The notes under the pieces are model-generated. The model was not told where the DNA came from and did not search any database. It worked only from the letters and a program-made list of their open reading frames with translations. The position numbers were made by a program, and so were the translations under genes. A stretch of DNA of 13,222 bases, taken from NCBI GenBank assembly GCA_937927725.1, contig CALBSE010000075.1, positions 1 to 13,222 of the forward strand, given 5' to 3'. The DNA comes from an uncultured Actinomycetes bacterium. GTDB lineage: Bacteria; Actinomycetota; Acidimicrobiia; Acidimicrobiales; Acidimicrobilacustridaceae. Positions 5,820 to 13,151 of this stretch are shown piece by piece (position 1 is the first letter of the stretch; the number at the start of each line of letters is the position of its first letter).

Positions 5820-7787
5820 GTGTCCAACGCCCGTGCTGCCGACCGCATCGGTCAGGTGCTCGGGGGGCGCTACCGGCTGCTGGCCCCCATCGGCACCGGG
5901 GCCTCCGCGACTGTCTACCTGGCCGATGACGTGGTTCTTCGTCGTCGCGTCGCGGTCAAAGTGCTGCATGATGCGCTCGCGAGCGATGCATCGTTCCTCA
6001 AACGGTTTCAGGCCGAGGCTCGCTCCGCTGCAGCACTGAATCACCCCCACATCATGGCGGTGCATGACTGGGGGCAGGGTGAAGTTCCTTACCTCGTCAC
6101 CGAACTGCTCGACGGCGGTTCGTTGCGAGCGATGCTTGACGCCGGCAATCTCCTCGATCTGGCGCAAGCCCGAAACGTTGGTGTTGATACTGCGAGGGCG
6201 TTGGATTACGCGCATCGCCGCGGGTTCGTTCATCGCGACATCAAACCAGCGAATCTTCTCTTCGACGATGAAGGAACGTTGCGCATTGCCGATTTCGGGC
6301 TTGCTCGTGCACTTGCCGAAGCGGCATGGACCGAACCGGCCGGCGCCGTTCTCGGCACCGCTCGTTACGCTTCGCCCGAACAAGCGCAAGGGATCGTGCT
6401 TGATGGCCGTAGTGATGTCTACTCACTTGGTTTGGTGATCATTGAGTCGGTCACCGGGCACCTTCCCTTTACCGCCGACACAACGTTGGGCACGCTTATG
6501 GCCCGGGTCGATCGAAATGTTCCTGTTCCTGATGTGCTCGGACCACTCGTGCCAGCGTTGCGCGCCGCGGGTGTACCGAATCCTGCCGACCGTCCCGATG
6601 CCGCTGAATTCGCAACCATGCTTATGGCTGCTGGCGACCTCGGTTCTGCGGCTCCGTTGCGTTTGGCCGGCACTGTTGCTCTGCAACCCGACCAACTTGA
6701 TCCGCGAGAGCCCACAACGATCTACGTTCCAGAACAAGTGGTTCTGGGCGAGACGCCGACCACCGTCGCTGGCGGGCCAACCTTTGCCGATCCCACGATT
6801 GCAAACGAACTGTTCACCGCCGCACAGCCCGTTACGCGCACAATCAATCGTCCCGAAAGTGCGGCGGTAGCGAGTGCAGCGCGTTCGGGGGAAGGGCCGC
6901 GTCGTCGTATTTCGGCAAAGGCGATTGCCGCGATCAGCGCACTACTCCTCGTAGTCGGAGGCGCCGCTGCGTTCTTCCTCTTGCGCACACCGAGTCACAC
7001 CCTTGCGGACTACACGTCGATGTCTGCATCAGTCGCGCGAGGCGAACTTGAAGCAAAGGGATTCAAGGTGGTCGACGACGGAACCTATTCCGAATCCGTC
7101 GCGATCGACACGGTGATCTCACAAGACCCAGTGGCGGGTACGTCGTTGGCCGAAGGGAAGACCGTCACGCTCACGGTGTCGTTGGGGCCACCACCTGTTC
7201 CGGTTCCAACTGATCTCCCTGGAAAGACCATTGATCAAGCATCGGCTGCCCTGACTGCTGCGAGCCTCAAACTCGGTGTTGTCACTGATGCATTCGATGA
7301 AACTGCAGCAAAAGGAATCGTTCTGTCCCTTGCCGATGGCGTCGCTCCAGAGATGCCCAAGGGCTCGGCAATCGGGCTCATTGTCAGTGCTGGTCCGAAA
7401 CCGCGGACGATTCCCGATATTGCGGGTAAACCCATTGCGGAAGTTGCCCCGCAGCTCGAAGCGCTTGGTCTCAAAGTCACTCGGGTCGACGACTATTCCG
7501 ACACCGTGGCCGAGAACCTTGTGATCTCCTCGTCTCCGGCAGCTGGCCAAACCGCGGCGAAGGGGAGCGCGGTTACTGTCACGGTGTCGAAGGGCAAGAA
7601 GCCCGTCACCATCCCTGCCTCGATCGTGGGTAAATCAATTGCCGATGCCAGTGCACAACTCACTGCGTTGGGCCTCACGGTGAGCGGTGTCGCGGGTAAC
7701 CCGACCAAGACAGTGACGGGTTCGACACCCGCAGTTGGAACGCAGGTCAAAGCAGGATCAGCCGTCACGCTTGTGACCTCTCCGTAA
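5820..7787 (+). CDS. transmembrane Ser/Thr protein kinase with four PASTA repeats (PknB/StkP type)
   Basis: The 655-residue protein has a cytoplasmic Hanks-type kinase domain (about 18-280): glycine loop GTGASA (25-30), Lys47 in VAVK, helix-C Glu66, HRD (138-140) with KPAN (Asn145), DFG (158-160) and SPE in place of APE (185-187). All catalytic residues are present, and Thr171 and Thr180 lie in the activation segment. A linker of about 85 residues with Thr-Thr pairs (PTTIYVP, TPTTVAGG) leads to one helix (about 368-388). Four extracellular PASTA repeats follow (about 391-456, 457-525, 526-591, 592-655). PASTA domains bind peptidoglycan fragments or lipid II in relatives that control cell-wall growth and division. 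The first repeat lacks the usual VP start and is the most divergent. No FHA, PP2C, ftsW or pbp gene is adjacent, unlike the classical pknB locus. The GTG start has no Shine-Dalgarno sequence but a -10-like box. Confidence 0.95.
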   Translation: MSNARAADRIGQVLGGRYRLLAPIGTGASATVYLADDVVLRRRVAVKVLHDALASDASFLKRFQAEARSAAALNHPHIMAVHDWGQGEVPYLVTELLDGGSLRAMLDAGNLLDLAQARNVGVDTARALDYAHRRGFVHRDIKPANLLFDDEGTLRIADFGLARALAEAAWTEPAGAVLGTARYASPEQAQGIVLDGRSDVYSLGLVIIESVTGHLPFTADTTLGTLMARVDRNVPVPDVLGPLVPALRAAGVPNPADRPDAAEFATMLMAAGDLGSAAPLRLAGTVALQPDQLDPREPTTIYVPEQVVLGETPTTVAGGPTFADPTIANELFTAAQPVTRTINRPESAAVASAARSGEGPRRRISAKAIAAISALLLVVGGAAAFFLLRTPSHTLADYTSMSASVARGELEAKGFKVVDDGTYSESVAIDTVISQDPVAGTSLAEGKTVTLTVSLGPPPVPVPTDLPGKTIDQASAALTAASLKLGVVTDAFDETAAKGIVLSLADGVAPEMPKGSAIGLIVSAGPKPRTIPDIAGKPIAEVAPQLEALGLKVTRVDDYSDTVAENLVISSSPAAGQTAAKGSAVTVTVSKGKKPVTIPASIVGKSIADASAQLTALGLTVSGVAGNPTKTVTGSTPAVGTQVKAGSAVTLVTSP

Positions 7788-7811
7788 TCGGCGCTTCGCC
7801 GCGCCGCCGAT
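7787..7811. terminator. GC-rich inverted repeat at kinase 3' end
   Basis: ATCGGCG (7787-7793) and CGCCGAT (7805-7811) form a perfect 7-bp inverted repeat that begins on the last base of the kinase stop codon. A tighter alternative hairpin, GGCG-CTT-CGCC (7790-7800), is nested in it. No U tract follows. It could end kinase transcription. Its right arm also touches the first base of the MFS -10-like box, so it could instead act as an operator. Confidence 0.4.
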
Positions 7812-7816
7812 ACCAT
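7811..7816 (+). promoter_or_regulatory. putative -10 box (TACCAT), leaderless start of MFS gene
   Basis: TACCAT fits TANNNT and ends 8 nt before the GTG at 7825. The stretch TACCATCGCCATCCGTG closely resembles the corresponding stretch before gatC, TACGATGCACATCCATG. No Shine-Dalgarno sequence is present, and no clear -35 element is seen. Confidence 0.5.
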
Positions 7817-7824
7817 CGCCATCC

Positions 7825-9378
7825 GTGACGACCACCGATCATCCTGATGGTCCCCCAGGGGACGGCAGTTTTGGTTTCGAAGTCGTCGACGAACTCGAAC
7901 TCGCCATAGAGCCGCCTGGCGGCGACGAAGTCGTCATGATCCCTTGGAGCCTCATGCTTCAACGGCGAGTAGCCAACAGGGTCGAACGCAGCCCGCGCAA
8001 GGCATGGATCATCCTTGCGGCGTCGTTGCTCGGTGTTTTCACCGCGAGTTTTACGATCACTGTTCTTACCGTTTCATTGGCCGACATCGCTCATGATCTC
8101 GGTTCGACGAAAAGCATCCTCACTTGGGCGATTACGGGACCGAGTCTGGCAATGGCGGTTCTCGGACCAATCGGCGGAAAGATGTCGGACCGCTACGGCG
8201 CTCGGCGTATTTATCTCATAAGCATCATCGGCGTCGCGGTGTTCTCTGCTGCAGCGATCGTCGCATGGGACGCACCTTCGCTCATCGCTGCCCGATTCAT
8301 CGGTGCGTCGCTCGGTGCGGCAGCGGGACCCGCCGCACTCTCGATGATCAACCGAAGTTTTCCGCCTGAACGCCGCGCTCAAGCGCTTGGGTATTGGTCG
8401 CTGGTTGGTGCCGGTGCTCCCGTCATTGGTGTTGTCGTCGGCGGGCCACTGGTTGATTCGTTTGGTTGGAGATGGATCTTCATTTTGCAAACTCCGATTG
8501 CTATCGCCGCAGTAGTGATTGGTTTCCTTGTGCTTCCGCAATCTGGTCGCGGCGATCGTCATCCGTTCGATATTGCCGGTTCGGTCTTGCTGGCCTTTGG
8601 TGTTGGCTCGGTGCTCGTGGCTCTCAACCGCGGACCTGAAATGGGCTGGACCCATCCACTTGTTCTTGCAGGGTTTATTGGGGGACCGTTGCTCCTGGTG
8701 TGGTTTGCGCGAATCGAAAGCCGCATCGAACATCCGCTTTTGCCAATGCGTTACTTCCGTCGGCGAAATTTCACCTTCCCGATGATTAATCAGTTCTTCG
8801 CGAATTTCACGTACATGGGCGGTTTCATCCTCACGCCGCTCCTTCTTCACGATGTTCTCGGTTACAGCACAACAAAAACCGGATTGGTGTCGATTGCGCG
8901 ACCGATCGCCTTCTCCATTGTGGGACCTATCGCTGGTTATCTCGTCATTAGATTCGGCGAGCGAACGATCGGCATGTTCGGATCAATCGTCCTTTTCGCA
9001 TCAATGATGACCTTGGCAATGGTTACCGCGAGCACCGGCATGTGGTGGATTGAAGGTGCACTCGTGCTTTCCGGAATCGGAATGGGAGCCTGCGCGCCGG
9101 CAATGATCGCCAGCATTGCGAACTCGGTTGACAAGCGAGATCTAGGAGTTGCCAGCGCAGCGTCTCAAACTGTCAGCCAGATCGGTGTTGTGGCCGGAAT
9201 GCAGCTTCTTCTTTCAACGCAAACGATCAGCGCTTCGAACGGCAGCGGTGTGTCTTCCTATGGAGCGGCGTATCACCTTGGCGCTTTTGCTGCGGTGATT
9301 GCGCTCGTCGCAGCGCTCTTTGTGCGCCGCACGCGACATGACGAACAGTTTGCGACAGACTCGTTGGCAGCAGCCTGA
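7825..9378 (+). CDS. MFS transporter, DHA2 (EmrB/QacA) drug:H+ antiporter family
   Basis: This 517-residue inner-membrane protein has the hydrophobic pattern of the 14-helix DHA2 family. An acidic cytoplasmic N-terminus of about 58 residues precedes helix 1 (about 60-83). Motif A appears as GGKMSDRYGARR (117-128) in the loop after helix 2. Motif C, typical of exporters, appears around GAGAPVIGVVVGGPL (195-209) and is followed by DSFGWRWIF, as in QacA/EmrB relatives. Such proteins use the proton gradient to export drugs, dyes or metabolites; the substrate cannot be read from sequence. The start GTG at 7825 lies 37 nt after the kinase stop and has a -10-like box but no Shine-Dalgarno sequence. 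An ATG at residue 38 would remove the acidic extension and is an alternative. No adjacent TetR- or MarR-type regulator is present. The gene converges on the SCP2 gene with a 15-nt gap. Confidence 0.93.
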   Translation: MTTTDHPDGPPGDGSFGFEVVDELELAIEPPGGDEVVMIPWSLMLQRRVANRVERSPRKAWIILAASLLGVFTASFTITVLTVSLADIAHDLGSTKSILTWAITGPSLAMAVLGPIGGKMSDRYGARRIYLISIIGVAVFSAAAIVAWDAPSLIAARFIGASLGAAAGPAALSMINRSFPPERRAQALGYWSLVGAGAPVIGVVVGGPLVDSFGWRWIFILQTPIAIAAVVIGFLVLPQSGRGDRHPFDIAGSVLLAFGVGSVLVALNRGPEMGWTHPLVLAGFIGGPLLLVWFARIESRIEHPLLPMRYFRRRNFTFPMINQFFANFTYMGGFILTPLLLHDVLGYSTTKTGLVSIARPIAFSIVGPIAGYLVIRFGERTIGMFGSIVLFASMMTLAMVTASTGMWWIEGALVLSGIGMGACAPAMIASIANSVDKRDLGVASAASQTVSQIGVVAGMQLLLSTQTISASNGSGVSSYGAAYHLGAFAAVIALVAALFVRRTRHDEQFATDSLAAA

Positions 9379-9393
9379 ACGAACGGAAGTCGA

Positions 9394-9810
9394 TCAGTCG
9401 GCAGTGATGTCGCGTAGGGCATCGGCGAGGGCCTGAGCGTTTTCGTCAGGTGCGGCGGCCGAGGCCTGCATCGCCAGCATCTTTGTGAGATCGCCGTCGA
9501 CCTTGATGCGTCCGCCCATAAACGCCTGCATAGCGGCGGCGGCGTCTTGATCAATGAAGATCGCCCGTGCCGTTGCGTAGTCGACGGTAACCGTGAGGTC
9601 GGGGCCTTCAAGGTGGCCATCTTCGATCACGACTTCGCCGTTGGTGGTGTCGACATGGCCTTGTACATCGGCATCGAAGGGGGTGTCGGTCACCACAAGG
9701 TTCATGCGAACGGCCACTGGGGGAGCGGTGTCAGGAAGTGGCATGGATTCCCGCAGTGCTCGTGCGGCATTCATCCAGTCGGGGCTCAGGAATGGATAGG
9801 CGGTGGCCAC
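9394..9810 (-). CDS. SCP2 sterol-binding domain protein
   Basis: The 138-residue soluble protein consists of a single SCP2-like fold. The N-terminal FLSPDWMNAARALRE is typical of short actinobacterial SCP2 proteins. The strand pattern GEVVIEDGHLEGPDLTVTVD (the usual substrate-strand region) and the C-terminal AFMGGRIKVDGDLTKMLAMQ, with its xGxxKVxGDxxxLxxL pattern, are clear family signatures. SCP2 domains bind sterols, fatty acyl-CoA or other lipids in a hydrophobic tunnel, so it may serve lipid or steroid metabolism; the ligand here is unknown. I chose GTG at 9810-9808 because GGAGGA lies just upstream on the minus strand. The upstream in-frame ATG at 9879 would run into the gatC promoter, and the next internal ATG would cut the FLSPDW start. 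The gene is divergent from gatC across 84 bp. Confidence 0.88.
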   Translation of the reverse strand: MATAYPFLSPDWMNAARALRESMPLPDTAPPVAVRMNLVVTDTPFDADVQGHVDTTNGEVVIEDGHLEGPDLTVTVDYATARAIFIDQDAAAAMQAFMGGRIKVDGDLTKMLAMQASAAAPDENAQALADALRDITAD

Positions 9811-9841
9811 GGGTCCTCCACAGAATCGGCGTGAAGCGTTG

Positions 9842-9847
9842 ACCCTA
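9842..9847 (-). promoter_or_regulatory. putative -10 box (TAGGGT) for SCP2 gene
   Basis: Read on the minus strand, TAGGGT fits TANNNT and lies about 31 nt upstream of the GTG at 9810. That would give a leader of roughly 25 nt that includes the GGAGGA ribosome-binding site. This gene would therefore be leadered, unlike its divergent neighbour gatC. No convincing -35 element is seen. Confidence 0.35.
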
Positions 9848-9880
9848 CCCACCTCGGGAGGGGTTGGTCCGGTCGGCATC

Positions 9881-9886
9881 TACGAT
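9881..9886 (+). promoter_or_regulatory. putative -10 box (TACGAT), leaderless start of gatCAB operon
   Basis: TACGAT fits TANNNT and ends 8 nt before the gatC ATG at 9895, the same spacing as at the MFS gene. There is no Shine-Dalgarno sequence at a useful distance, so gatC is probably translated from a leaderless mRNA. No clear -35 element is seen. Confidence 0.5.
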
Positions 9887-9894
9887 GCACATCC

Positions 9895-10197
9895 ATGTCT
9901 GCACGTCTCACCCGCGACAACGTCGCCAAAGTTGCCGATCTCGCTCGGCTCAATCTTTCCGAAGCCGAACTCGAGCGCTACACCGAGCAACTCGGCGCCG
10001 TGCTCGATCATGCTGAAGACGTTGCTTCGCTCGACCTTGATGGCGTTCCGCCAACTGCGCACCCGTTGCCACTGGTGAATGTTCTGCGCGACGACGTCGT
10101 CGTCGAAGGCGCCAATCGTGACGAGGTGCTTTCGCAGGCTCCCTCGGTTGAAGACCGTCGCTTCCGTGTGCCCGCCATTCTTGGTGAGGAGCCCTGA
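9895..10197 (+). CDS. gatC: Asp-tRNA(Asn)/Glu-tRNA(Gln) amidotransferase subunit C
   Basis: The 100-residue protein matches GatC in length and pattern. The N-terminal helical part carries LTRDNVAKVADLARLNLSEA and ELERYTEQLGAVLDH. A linker around GVPPTAHPLPLVNVLRDD follows, then the typical end RRFRVPAIL. GatC wraps around the GatA/GatB interface and stabilises the complex that converts misacylated Glu-tRNA(Gln) and/or Asp-tRNA(Asn) to the correct amide form. It is the first gene of gatC-gatA-gatB. The gatA start follows one base after its stop. The ATG at 9895 fits the family N-terminus and has a -10-like box 8 nt upstream. Confidence 0.96.
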   Translation: MSARLTRDNVAKVADLARLNLSEAELERYTEQLGAVLDHAEDVASLDLDGVPPTAHPLPLVNVLRDDVVVEGANRDEVLSQAPSVEDRRFRVPAILGEEP

Positions 10198-10198
10198 G

Positions 10199-11653
10199 AT
10201 GAGCACTATTCCTTCCACCGCCCTCGAGATCGCGGCTGCTGTCCGATCCGGCGCATTGTCCGCTCGTGAAGTTCTTGACGACCATCTTGCGCGGATCGAT
10301 GCGCAAGATGGCGAAATCAACGCGTTCAATCTCGTGATGACCGACGAAGCTCGTGCGGCTGCGGCCGCAGTCGATGCGCGTGTTGCTGCCGGAGAAGATC
10401 CCGGACCATTGGCCGGTGTTCCTCTCGCGCTGAAAGACAATCTGTGCACACGAGGAATTCCCACCACCTGTTCGAGTCGAATCCTTGAAGGATGGCGGCC
10501 GCCTTACGACGCAACTGTCGTGCAGCGTGTGAACGCCGCTGGTGCAGTTTCGATCGGCAAGACGAACCTCGACGAATTCGCCATGGGTTCGTCAACCGAA
10601 AACTCAGCGTTTGGACCAACGCGCAATCCGCGTGACACTGGCCGCGTGCCTGGTGGCTCCTCGGGTGGTTCCGCCGCAGCTGTTGCTGCGGGCTTCGCTC
10701 CGATTTCGCTCGGTTCCGACACCGGTGGCTCCATTCGCCAGCCCGCTGCTCTTTGCGGCGTCGTTGGCGTGAAGCCCACGTATGGAATGGTGAGTCGGTA
10801 CGGGCTCATTGCGTTCGCATCCTCGCTCGATCAAATCGGGCCCTTCTCCACGACCGTTGCTGATTCTGCGTTGTTGCTCGAAGCGATTGCCGGACACGAC
10901 GGTCGTGACTCAACATCAATCGATGCGCCGGTGCCTTCGTTGCTTGAATCTCTCGGCCAGGGTGTCGACGGACTCCGCGTCGGACTCGTCACCGAACTTA
11001 TGGGTGAAGGCATCGCTCCTGATGTTGCTGCTCGTGTTCGTCAGGCCGCCGACGCACTGACTGCTGCTGGTGCACAGGTTGGTGAAGTGTCAGTGCCTGC
11101 AGCCGCGTACGGGTTGTCGGCGTACTACCTCATTGCTCCGGCGGAAGCATCAAGCAACCTCGCTCGTTATGACGGTGTTCGATACGGCATGCGGGTTGAT
11201 GCGCCGACGACTGCAGAGATGAATGCCGCGACTCGAACCGCCGGCTTCGGCGAAGAGGTCAAGCGCCGCATCATGCTCGGCACCTATGCCCTTTCGGCGG
11301 GTTATTACGACGCCTACTACGGCAAGGCCCTCAAGGTTCGCACGCTCATCGTGCGCGACTTCGACAAGGCCTACGCCGATTTTGATCTGCTTCTCACGCC
11401 GACCTCACCCACGACTGCGTTCAAGTTCGGTGACAAAACTGCCGATCCATTGTCGATGTATCTCAACGACATTTGCACGATTCCCACGAACTTGGCCGGT
11501 CATCCGGCAATGAGTGTCCCGTTTGGTGGTGGCGCAGACGGCATGCCTGTCGGTGTGCAACTGCTTGCACCGGCGTTGGGCGAGTCGACAATGTTCCGTG
11601 CCGCTGCTGTTCTCGAAGCCGCTGCCCCTGCTCTTGACGAGGTGTGGTCATGA
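10199..11653 (+). CDS. gatA: Asp-tRNA(Asn)/Glu-tRNA(Gln) amidotransferase subunit A (glutamine amidase)
   Basis: GatA hydrolyses glutamine to ammonia, which is channelled to GatB. The 484-residue protein belongs to the amidase-signature family. It has the complete catalytic triad Lys79 (LALKDN), cis-Ser154 (PGGSSGGS) and nucleophile Ser178 (GSDTGGSIRQPA). These numbers equal those I recall for the S. aureus enzyme, which supports the chosen start. The ATG at 10199 is one base after the gatC stop and is preceded by GGTGAGGAG (10183-10191), so translation is probably coupled. The frame stays open upstream to 10079, but that would overlap gatC heavily. The 3' end overlaps gatB as ATGA. The closing LTPTSPTTAFKFG and NLAGHPAMSVPFG stretches are typical. 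No residue is missing. Confidence 0.97.
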   Translation: MSTIPSTALEIAAAVRSGALSAREVLDDHLARIDAQDGEINAFNLVMTDEARAAAAAVDARVAAGEDPGPLAGVPLALKDNLCTRGIPTTCSSRILEGWRPPYDATVVQRVNAAGAVSIGKTNLDEFAMGSSTENSAFGPTRNPRDTGRVPGGSSGGSAAAVAAGFAPISLGSDTGGSIRQPAALCGVVGVKPTYGMVSRYGLIAFASSLDQIGPFSTTVADSALLLEAIAGHDGRDSTSIDAPVPSLLESLGQGVDGLRVGLVTELMGEGIAPDVAARVRQAADALTAAGAQVGEVSVPAAAYGLSAYYLIAPAEASSNLARYDGVRYGMRVDAPTTAEMNAATRTAGFGEEVKRRIMLGTYALSAGYYDAYYGKALKVRTLIVRDFDKAYADFDLLLTPTSPTTAFKFGDKTADPLSMYLNDICTIPTNLAGHPAMSVPFGGGADGMPVGVQLLAPALGESTMFRAAAVLEAAAPALDEVWS

Positions 11654-13143
11654 CGCTCACGCACGAACCAATCGAAGGCGAGCATTTCGTCGTTGTCAGC
11701 GAGACGACTGGCGATTCCTGGGAGATCGTTGTTGGTCTCGAAGTTCATTGCGAACTTGCCACCACAACGAAGTTGTTCTGTGGCTGTCCCAACATGTTTG
11801 GCGACGAGCCCAACACCAACGTATGTCCGGTATGCCTCGGACTTCCTGGCTCATTGCCGGTTCTGAATCACAACGTCGTCGAGTTGGCGATGCGTCTCGG
11901 TCGCGCACTCCATTGCGCGGTTGAACCGTCGGTGTTCGCACGCAAGAACTACTTCTACCCGGATATGCCGAAGGATTATCAGGTCAGCCAGTTTGATCAG
12001 CCGATCAATGTCGATGGTTGGCTCGATCTTCCCGATGGCACTCGCGTCGGTATTGAGCGTGCACACATCGAAGAAGACACTGGTAAGAACACCCACGCCG
12101 GCGGAAGCGGTCGCATTCACGGCGCCGACTATTCGCTCGTGGACTACAACCGCGCTGGCGTTCCATTGGTCGAAATCGTTGGGCGCCCGCATATCCGACA
12201 CCCCGAACAAGCCAAGACCTACATCGACGAACTGCGCGCCATTCTTCTCACGACTGGCGCATCCGACGCCAAGATGGAAGAAGGGTCACTCCGAGTCGAC
12301 GCCAACGTTTCAGTTCGACTCGTTGGCGAAACTGAACTCGGCACGCGTTGCGAGGTCAAGAACCTGAACTCTCTTCGTTCTCTTGGCCGCGCTATCGAAT
12401 ACGAAGCACGACGTCAGGTCGACCTTCTTGAAACCGGCGAGCGTATTAAACAGGAAACGCGCCATTGGGACGAAGGAGCGGGTCGCACTCGCGCCGGTCG
12501 TTCGAAGGAAGAGGCTGAGGACTACCGCTACTTCCAAGAGCCCGATCTTGTGCCACTCGCACCTAGCGCTGAATGGATTGCCGCGATCGATGCGGCGATG
12601 CCGCCGCTTCCTGCAGCCCGTCGCGAAGCGCTTGCGCTGGCTGCCGGTGTCGCAATTACCGAAACCAGCGTGGTGATCGCAGTGCAGCGCGATCTCGATC
12701 AGCTCGCAGTGTCAACGATTGCTGCTGGCGGGGACGGTAAGCGTGTACTCACACACGTTGAGCACAACTTGTCAGGTGATGGCGCTGTCGATCTCAATCC
12801 CGCAACCTTTGCGCAACTCGTCACGCTTGAACTTGGTGGACAACTCACCGCAACCCAAGCAAAGACCGTTCTGGCCGAAATGGTTGCCTCGGGTCGAGCT
12901 CCCGATGTCATCGCGGCGGAACTTGGCTTCGAAGCCATGGATTCCTCGGAACTCGAAGGCATCGTTGATGGACTGATCGCTGAGAGCCCCGAAGAATGGG
13001 CGGACTTCTGCACCGGTGATGACAAGAAGCGCGGAAAGCTTCAAGGATTCTTTACGGGCAAGATCATGAAGGCCACCAAAGGTCAGGCCGACGGAAAAGC
13101 CGTTGCCGCGATTCTCGAATCGCGCCGGGCTGAAAGTCTCTGA
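11650..13143 (+). CDS. gatB: Asp-tRNA(Asn)/Glu-tRNA(Gln) amidotransferase subunit B
   Basis: GatB activates the misacylated tRNA with ATP and transfers ammonia from GatA to it. The 497-residue protein has the cradle domain with VGLEVHCEL. It also has a complete zinc site C44-x-C46 and C59-x-x-C62 (LFCGC, NVCPVCLGLPGS), then RKNYFYPDMPKDYQ, HIEEDTGK and DYNRAGVPLVEIVGRP, all strong family motifs. EVKNLNSL and YRYFQEPDL mark the end of the catalytic part. A helical linker and a YqeY/tail domain that contacts tRNA finish the protein (LQGFFTGKIMKATKGQADGK). ATG at 11650 overlaps the gatA stop as ATGA and has GAGGTG at 11639-11644; GTG at 11644 would add only two residues. It is the last gene of the operon. 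Confidence 0.97.
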   Translation: MTLTHEPIEGEHFVVVSETTGDSWEIVVGLEVHCELATTTKLFCGCPNMFGDEPNTNVCPVCLGLPGSLPVLNHNVVELAMRLGRALHCAVEPSVFARKNYFYPDMPKDYQVSQFDQPINVDGWLDLPDGTRVGIERAHIEEDTGKNTHAGGSGRIHGADYSLVDYNRAGVPLVEIVGRPHIRHPEQAKTYIDELRAILLTTGASDAKMEEGSLRVDANVSVRLVGETELGTRCEVKNLNSLRSLGRAIEYEARRQVDLLETGERIKQETRHWDEGAGRTRAGRSKEEAEDYRYFQEPDLVPLAPSAEWIAAIDAAMPPLPAARREALALAAGVAITETSVVIAVQRDLDQLAVSTIAAGGDGKRVLTHVEHNLSGDGAVDLNPATFAQLVTLELGGQLTATQAKTVLAEMVASGRAPDVIAAELGFEAMDSSELEGIVDGLIAESPEEWADFCTGDDKKRGKLQGFFTGKIMKATKGQADGKAVAAILESRRAESL

Positions 13144-13151
13144 TTTTCACT

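Noticed and set aside
8074..8850. 258-codon open frame on the minus strand inside the MFS gene
   Set aside because: It is opposite a clear MFS transporter, its translation is highly charged with no recognisable fold or motif, and it has no credible start context. It is a shadow of the codon bias of the real gene.
9847..9864. ACCC...GGGT inverted repeat between the SCP2 gene and gatC
   Set aside because: It has only 4-bp arms and the sequence is low-complexity and G/C rich, so it is likely chance.
10079..10198. Upstream extension of gatA
   Set aside because: It would overlap most of the gatC 3' half, and the 10199 ATG has a good ribosome-binding site and gives catalytic residue numbers that match the family.
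11644..11649. GTG start for gatB two codons upstream
   Set aside because: It falls inside the GAGGTG ribosome-binding site of the ATG at 11650, and the ATGA overlap is the usual arrangement.
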